From Parelaphostrongylus tenuis (Eukaryota; Nematoda; Chromadorea; Rhabditida; Metastrongylidae): DNA of 64,000 nt. Of the stretch, positions 61,025 to 64,000 are shown in pieces (position 1 is the stretch's first letter; each line of letters starts with the position of its first letter). The stretch is from contig JAHQIW010000404.1 of assembly GCA_019055375.1 (NCBI GenBank), positions 1 through 64,000 on the forward strand. Direction: 5' to 3'. The position numbers were made by a program, and so were the translations under genes. The notes beneath the pieces are model-generated. The model did not search any database. It saw nothing but the letters and a program-made list of their open reading frames with translations, and had not been told where the DNA came from.

Positions 61025-61940
61025 CTTCTCTCTTCTCTCTCTCTCTCTGTGTCATTAGTTTTGGCGCCATATTGTCGCTATGGCTTCCGGCGTACACGAA
61101 CACCAACACCAACACGCAATACAGTAGGATTGATGATGGGCTTCAGAATTCACACGTACATTCGCACAATTGCCGTTTCGTTGTGTACGAGCATCCATGT
61201 GGTCGAGTCATCATTGCAATTGTTGCAATGTCCACATTTCTTCATTTCATGCTGATTCTTGATGTCTGACATTTTATATGGTGATTTGTTTGGTGTCTGA
61301 CGTTTCCAACCGGAAAACTCATCTAAGAGTAAACCGTACCAGATATGACCGCCGTCTTGCTATCTATCAGTCGCAAGGTAGTAATCTCCCCCGTGATCCG
61401 CAAAGGCCGGCGACTACTCTAATGTAGTGACGACCCGAAGAAGTTCTGGATACGTTGACCTCCGGACTACAGGAGACAAAACAGCTGAACCAGCATAGTT
61501 TTCCTGTGCTAGAGCTTGCTCTATCAGTGAAGGAGGGCCGTACAAGTATCCAGGTAAGTAAGTATCGTGATGTCATTAGTTTAGCTTGCGATGGATAGTG
61601 GTGGTGTGATTGTAGTAGTTGTTGTGGTGGTCGTGGTGGTGGTGGCGATGGTTGTGGTAGCGTTGCTACAACTGGCATAATGGATGGGTTATTTGATGGT
61701 CGGCCGAGGAACGTGCTTGAGAAATGTTATGGCTTATCACAAACGTGATTGGGGACGTGTTATTAAAGGGCATATCTCCAGTACTTGTACACTGATGGCG
61801 TTCTTTTGTACTGATTTATCGTGCTTTTTGATTTCGTCGAAATGCTGCGTGCGTTCAAAAACCTTTCAGTGCGGAACACGTCTCTTTTCTAGACTTCTAT
61901 ATAGTTAAGTGAGACAATATCTGCACCACCTTTCGTATTG
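57150..61940. other. intergenic stretch without recognisable gene
   Basis: It holds a TATG microsatellite (about 58695-58785), a CT/CTTT microsatellite (60993-61048) and a GTGGTG-rich patch (61600-61660). Open frames here are short and show no family motif. Confidence 0.5.
60993..61048 (+). repeat. CT/CTTT microsatellite
   Basis: Tandem CT followed by CTTT repeats. Confidence 0.95.
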
Positions 61941-61944
61941 CTTC

Positions 61945-62330
61945 GCGTTACTTATATACTTGAACGGTCCGTCTTCACAAACTATGCACCTAGCACAAGA
62001 AAATGTGCTGGTTTAGCTGTTTTGTTCCCTGGAGTTCCAAGATAAGCCGAACCGGGGCTTCCTCAAATCGCCACCATAGTAGAACAGTCCACCGACCATT
62101 ATGGTTCAGGGGTAGATTATCACCTTGTGGATAGCAGCAACCGACGGCGGTATTCCTGGTATGGCTTACTCTTAGCCGGACTGTCCGAGTGAAAATTCGG
62201 ACTTCCTATCAGGTTGCGTGGCCCTGCGGGGGAGGGGGAGGGGTGGAACCCCTTGTTGCACTTCTAAGTCCAACACTCAGGAGCACCTTTCAGCCACGCT
62301 GAGGCGGTAAATCACTTACTTTACGATTCA
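61945..62330 (+). repeat. dispersed repeat family C, copy 2
   Basis: Shares with 3357-3745 the blocks CTTGAACGGTCCGTCTTCAC, AGAAAATGTGCTGGTTTAG, ACTCTTAGCCGGACTGTCCG and GAGGCGGTAAATCA, in the same order. A GGGGGAGGGGGAGGGG insertion lies near 62228. Confidence 0.7.
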
Positions 62331-63190
62331 CATGATAGTTGTCCTCTTCCGTTTCTAAGGGAGTGTTGACACGATCATGACTTGACTGAATAATGTTCAA
62401 ATACTTCTGTTTTTTCTGCCAAGTTCTTTTACTAACAAATTTTGCGTATCCTTCGTAGTTTTCAGTTACTGAGCATTTCAGTGGTGATAGTACCAAATAT
62501 CAGCAGGTGTTACGCTAGTATATCATTCAATGGGATTATGATACGATGCAGTCAAAGTCATCTGATAGGACCTGTCCCGAGTGATTGGCAACAATTACCT
62601 TGATGCTTAGGCTCCATCGTTGCTTTCTAGACCTGTTTATCTGTTTCTGCTGCGGTAAATAGTTTTACATTGTTGTAAAGAGCTCAGAAAAATGATGGAG
62701 TCCTATATGCGATATCGTTTCCTTTCTTCTAATCCTTTGTTTCTTTTTTTAATATCGTCACTCGTCTGTATAATTTTACTACTAGTATTTTTTTCATCAA
62801 ACCATCTTCGATATAGTTTACTTCATCACAATCACCACCCCTTATCACTTTCGGACTCGTCTTTTGTTTTTCTCATCGCTTGTCACTGAACAACGATTAA
62901 GTGTGATCGCATTGTCCAACAAGTATCAGAAAAAATCGCAATCGAAATGTGTGACACAGTGAGTAGAAACGGTATAATGTCCTTTTTTTTCAATTCTCTA
63001 TCGGCAGATGATTCGTTATCCACGATGAAAATATCAACATTACCTACTCATTCTATTCATTGCTGTCTCATTCGTGCCTGTTTTACAATCGCAGATTTTG
63101 CATCGGGTTCTTGTAAATTCTTTTTTTGTTTCGTCAGATGCATGATTGATTCTGATGATGGTATGACAGTGTGACTGTTTGCTTGAACAG

Positions 63191-63357
63191 GTGTGATGGC
63201 TTCGAAGAAGACGAAACAACATAAGATGTCAACGGCAGCACCAGGGCCGTCTGTTTTTGAGGTGTACACCTACGTCGACACGAATAAGAGCATCGACGAA
63301 TTGTTTCAGGCTGGACGTGTTAGTGACGGAAAATTGTATGAAAGAAAGCCTAATAGG
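63191..63357 (+). CDS. first visible coding exon of an unrecognised gene
   Basis: A strong acceptor (TTGCTTGAACAG) ends at 63190. The ATG follows at 63196, five bases in, which suits either a spliced-leader site or an upstream exon. The exon codes 54 residues (MASKKTKQHKMSTAAPGPSV, then FEVYTYVDTNKSIDELFQAG) and ends at a consensus donor, AGG/GTAAGA, at 63357. The lysine-rich start is followed by a soluble, charged segment with no signal peptide. I do not recognise the family. Later exons lie beyond the window; a frame at 63641-63970 lacks a convincing acceptor. Confidence 0.55.
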
Positions 63358-63404
63358 GTAAGAGAATGTTGCGTTTTTCTTAAGTGTGTTAGCTGATAGT
63401 TACT

Positions 63405-63540
63405 TACTTACTTGCATACTTTGACGGTCCGTCTTCATGAATTGTGCGGACCCCAGCACATGAAAATGTGCTGATTCAGCTGTTTGTTCTCGGAGTCCCG
63501 AGGTAAACCTAGCTGGGACTTCCTTAGGTCGTCGTCTTTT
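63405..63540 (+). repeat. dispersed repeat family C, copy 3 (truncated)
   Basis: TTTGACGGTCCGTCTTCATG and CACATGAAAATGTGCTGATT match the front of copies 1 and 2. The back half is missing. It lies in the first visible intron of the 63191 gene. Confidence 0.68.
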
Positions 63541-64000
63541 CAAAACAGTAGTGTTAGGTGACGCTAATATTAATTTTCAAGCTTTAGTATGAGAAAATTG
63601 AAAAGCATTTTGTATCTGGAAGATTACTCTGTGCAGTGTCTTGAATGAAAAGTGGAGAGTAAATTCCCCAATGTTCGCGCGAGGTAGGAGTAGGATATTA
63701 GAAAAAAAAAGGCTTTCACAGAGTAAATTTGAACAGTCATGGTTTCACGTAGCAGCAACCAGGTGTTTATTCGCATTTCGAGAGTTTTCTACGAAATTGC
63801 TTGCTGACTTTTTTTGTGGCTTGAACAAAGACATTGAATGTACACTGATAAGAACAGTTGTATCGCTAAACCCTTCATTGATTTCAAACTCTTATCTTGA
63901 GAGACAGAAGGAAGCGTTGTCATGGGAAAGCATCAAGGAGTGCAAAACAGTACTAATAAAATTTGGATAGATATAGTGGTTCACCGACTCTCGTTTCTGA

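Noticed and set aside
63641..63970. 109-codon frame near the right edge as exon 2 of the last gene
   Set aside because: No convincing acceptor in phase and no protein motif.

Overview
This window looks like a nematode nuclear genome, most likely a strongylid (hookworm-type) parasite. The evidence is short exons separated by introns of about 70 bp up to several kb, splice acceptors of the TTTYAG type, an RTE-clade LINE of a kind familiar from strongylid genomes, a BEL/Pao-type Env remnant, mariner debris and dense families of fold-back and tRNA-derived repeats. There is no bacterial-style operon layout, CRISPR array or rRNA. All gene models were spliced by eye from reading frames and splice sites, so exon edges are hypotheses for RNA-seq to confirm.

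Region 1 (1-6317): the 3' half of ribophorin II (RPN2), an oligosaccharyltransferase subunit, on the + strand. Its N-terminal exons must lie to the left. A broken, antisense BEL/Pao remnant (integrase tail plus phlebovirus-glycoprotein-like Env) occupies 1 to about 1770, probably inside an upstream RPN2 intron. Region 2 (6318-9811): no gene, filled by three inverted-repeat elements. Region 3 (9812-16452): a complete nine-exon gene for mitochondrial ribosomal protein L28, 304 residues. Region 4 (16763-34294): a complete twelve-exon gene for a probable mitochondrial malonyl-CoA synthetase, 515 residues. It starts only 310 bp after MRPL28 on the same strand, which suggests a nematode operon. Its large introns hold fold-back elements, a tRNA-derived SINE and an antisense, 5'-truncated RTE LINE (29166-31788) with a perfect 12-bp target duplication and an unusual 32-bp palindrome at its 5' junction.

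Region 5 (34295-63190): about 29 kb with no gene I can recognise. It holds two tRNA-derived SINE families, fold-back elements, a mariner transposase fragment, a 126-nt hairpin, microsatellites and a GC-richer stretch (about 47.9-50.0 kb) that resembles promoter or 5' sequence. Region 6 (63191-64000): the first recognisable coding exon of a gene that runs off the right edge and that I do not recognise.

Functionally, MRPL28 (mitoribosome) and the malonyl-CoA synthetase (malonate clearance or malonyl-CoA supply inside mitochondria) are both predicted mitochondrial and may be co-transcribed; RPN2 acts in the ER. The most interesting points are the strong resemblance of the synthetase to bacterial MatB, the fold-back 5' junction of the LINE, and the layered tRNA-SINE and long-TIR element families that build most of the introns.
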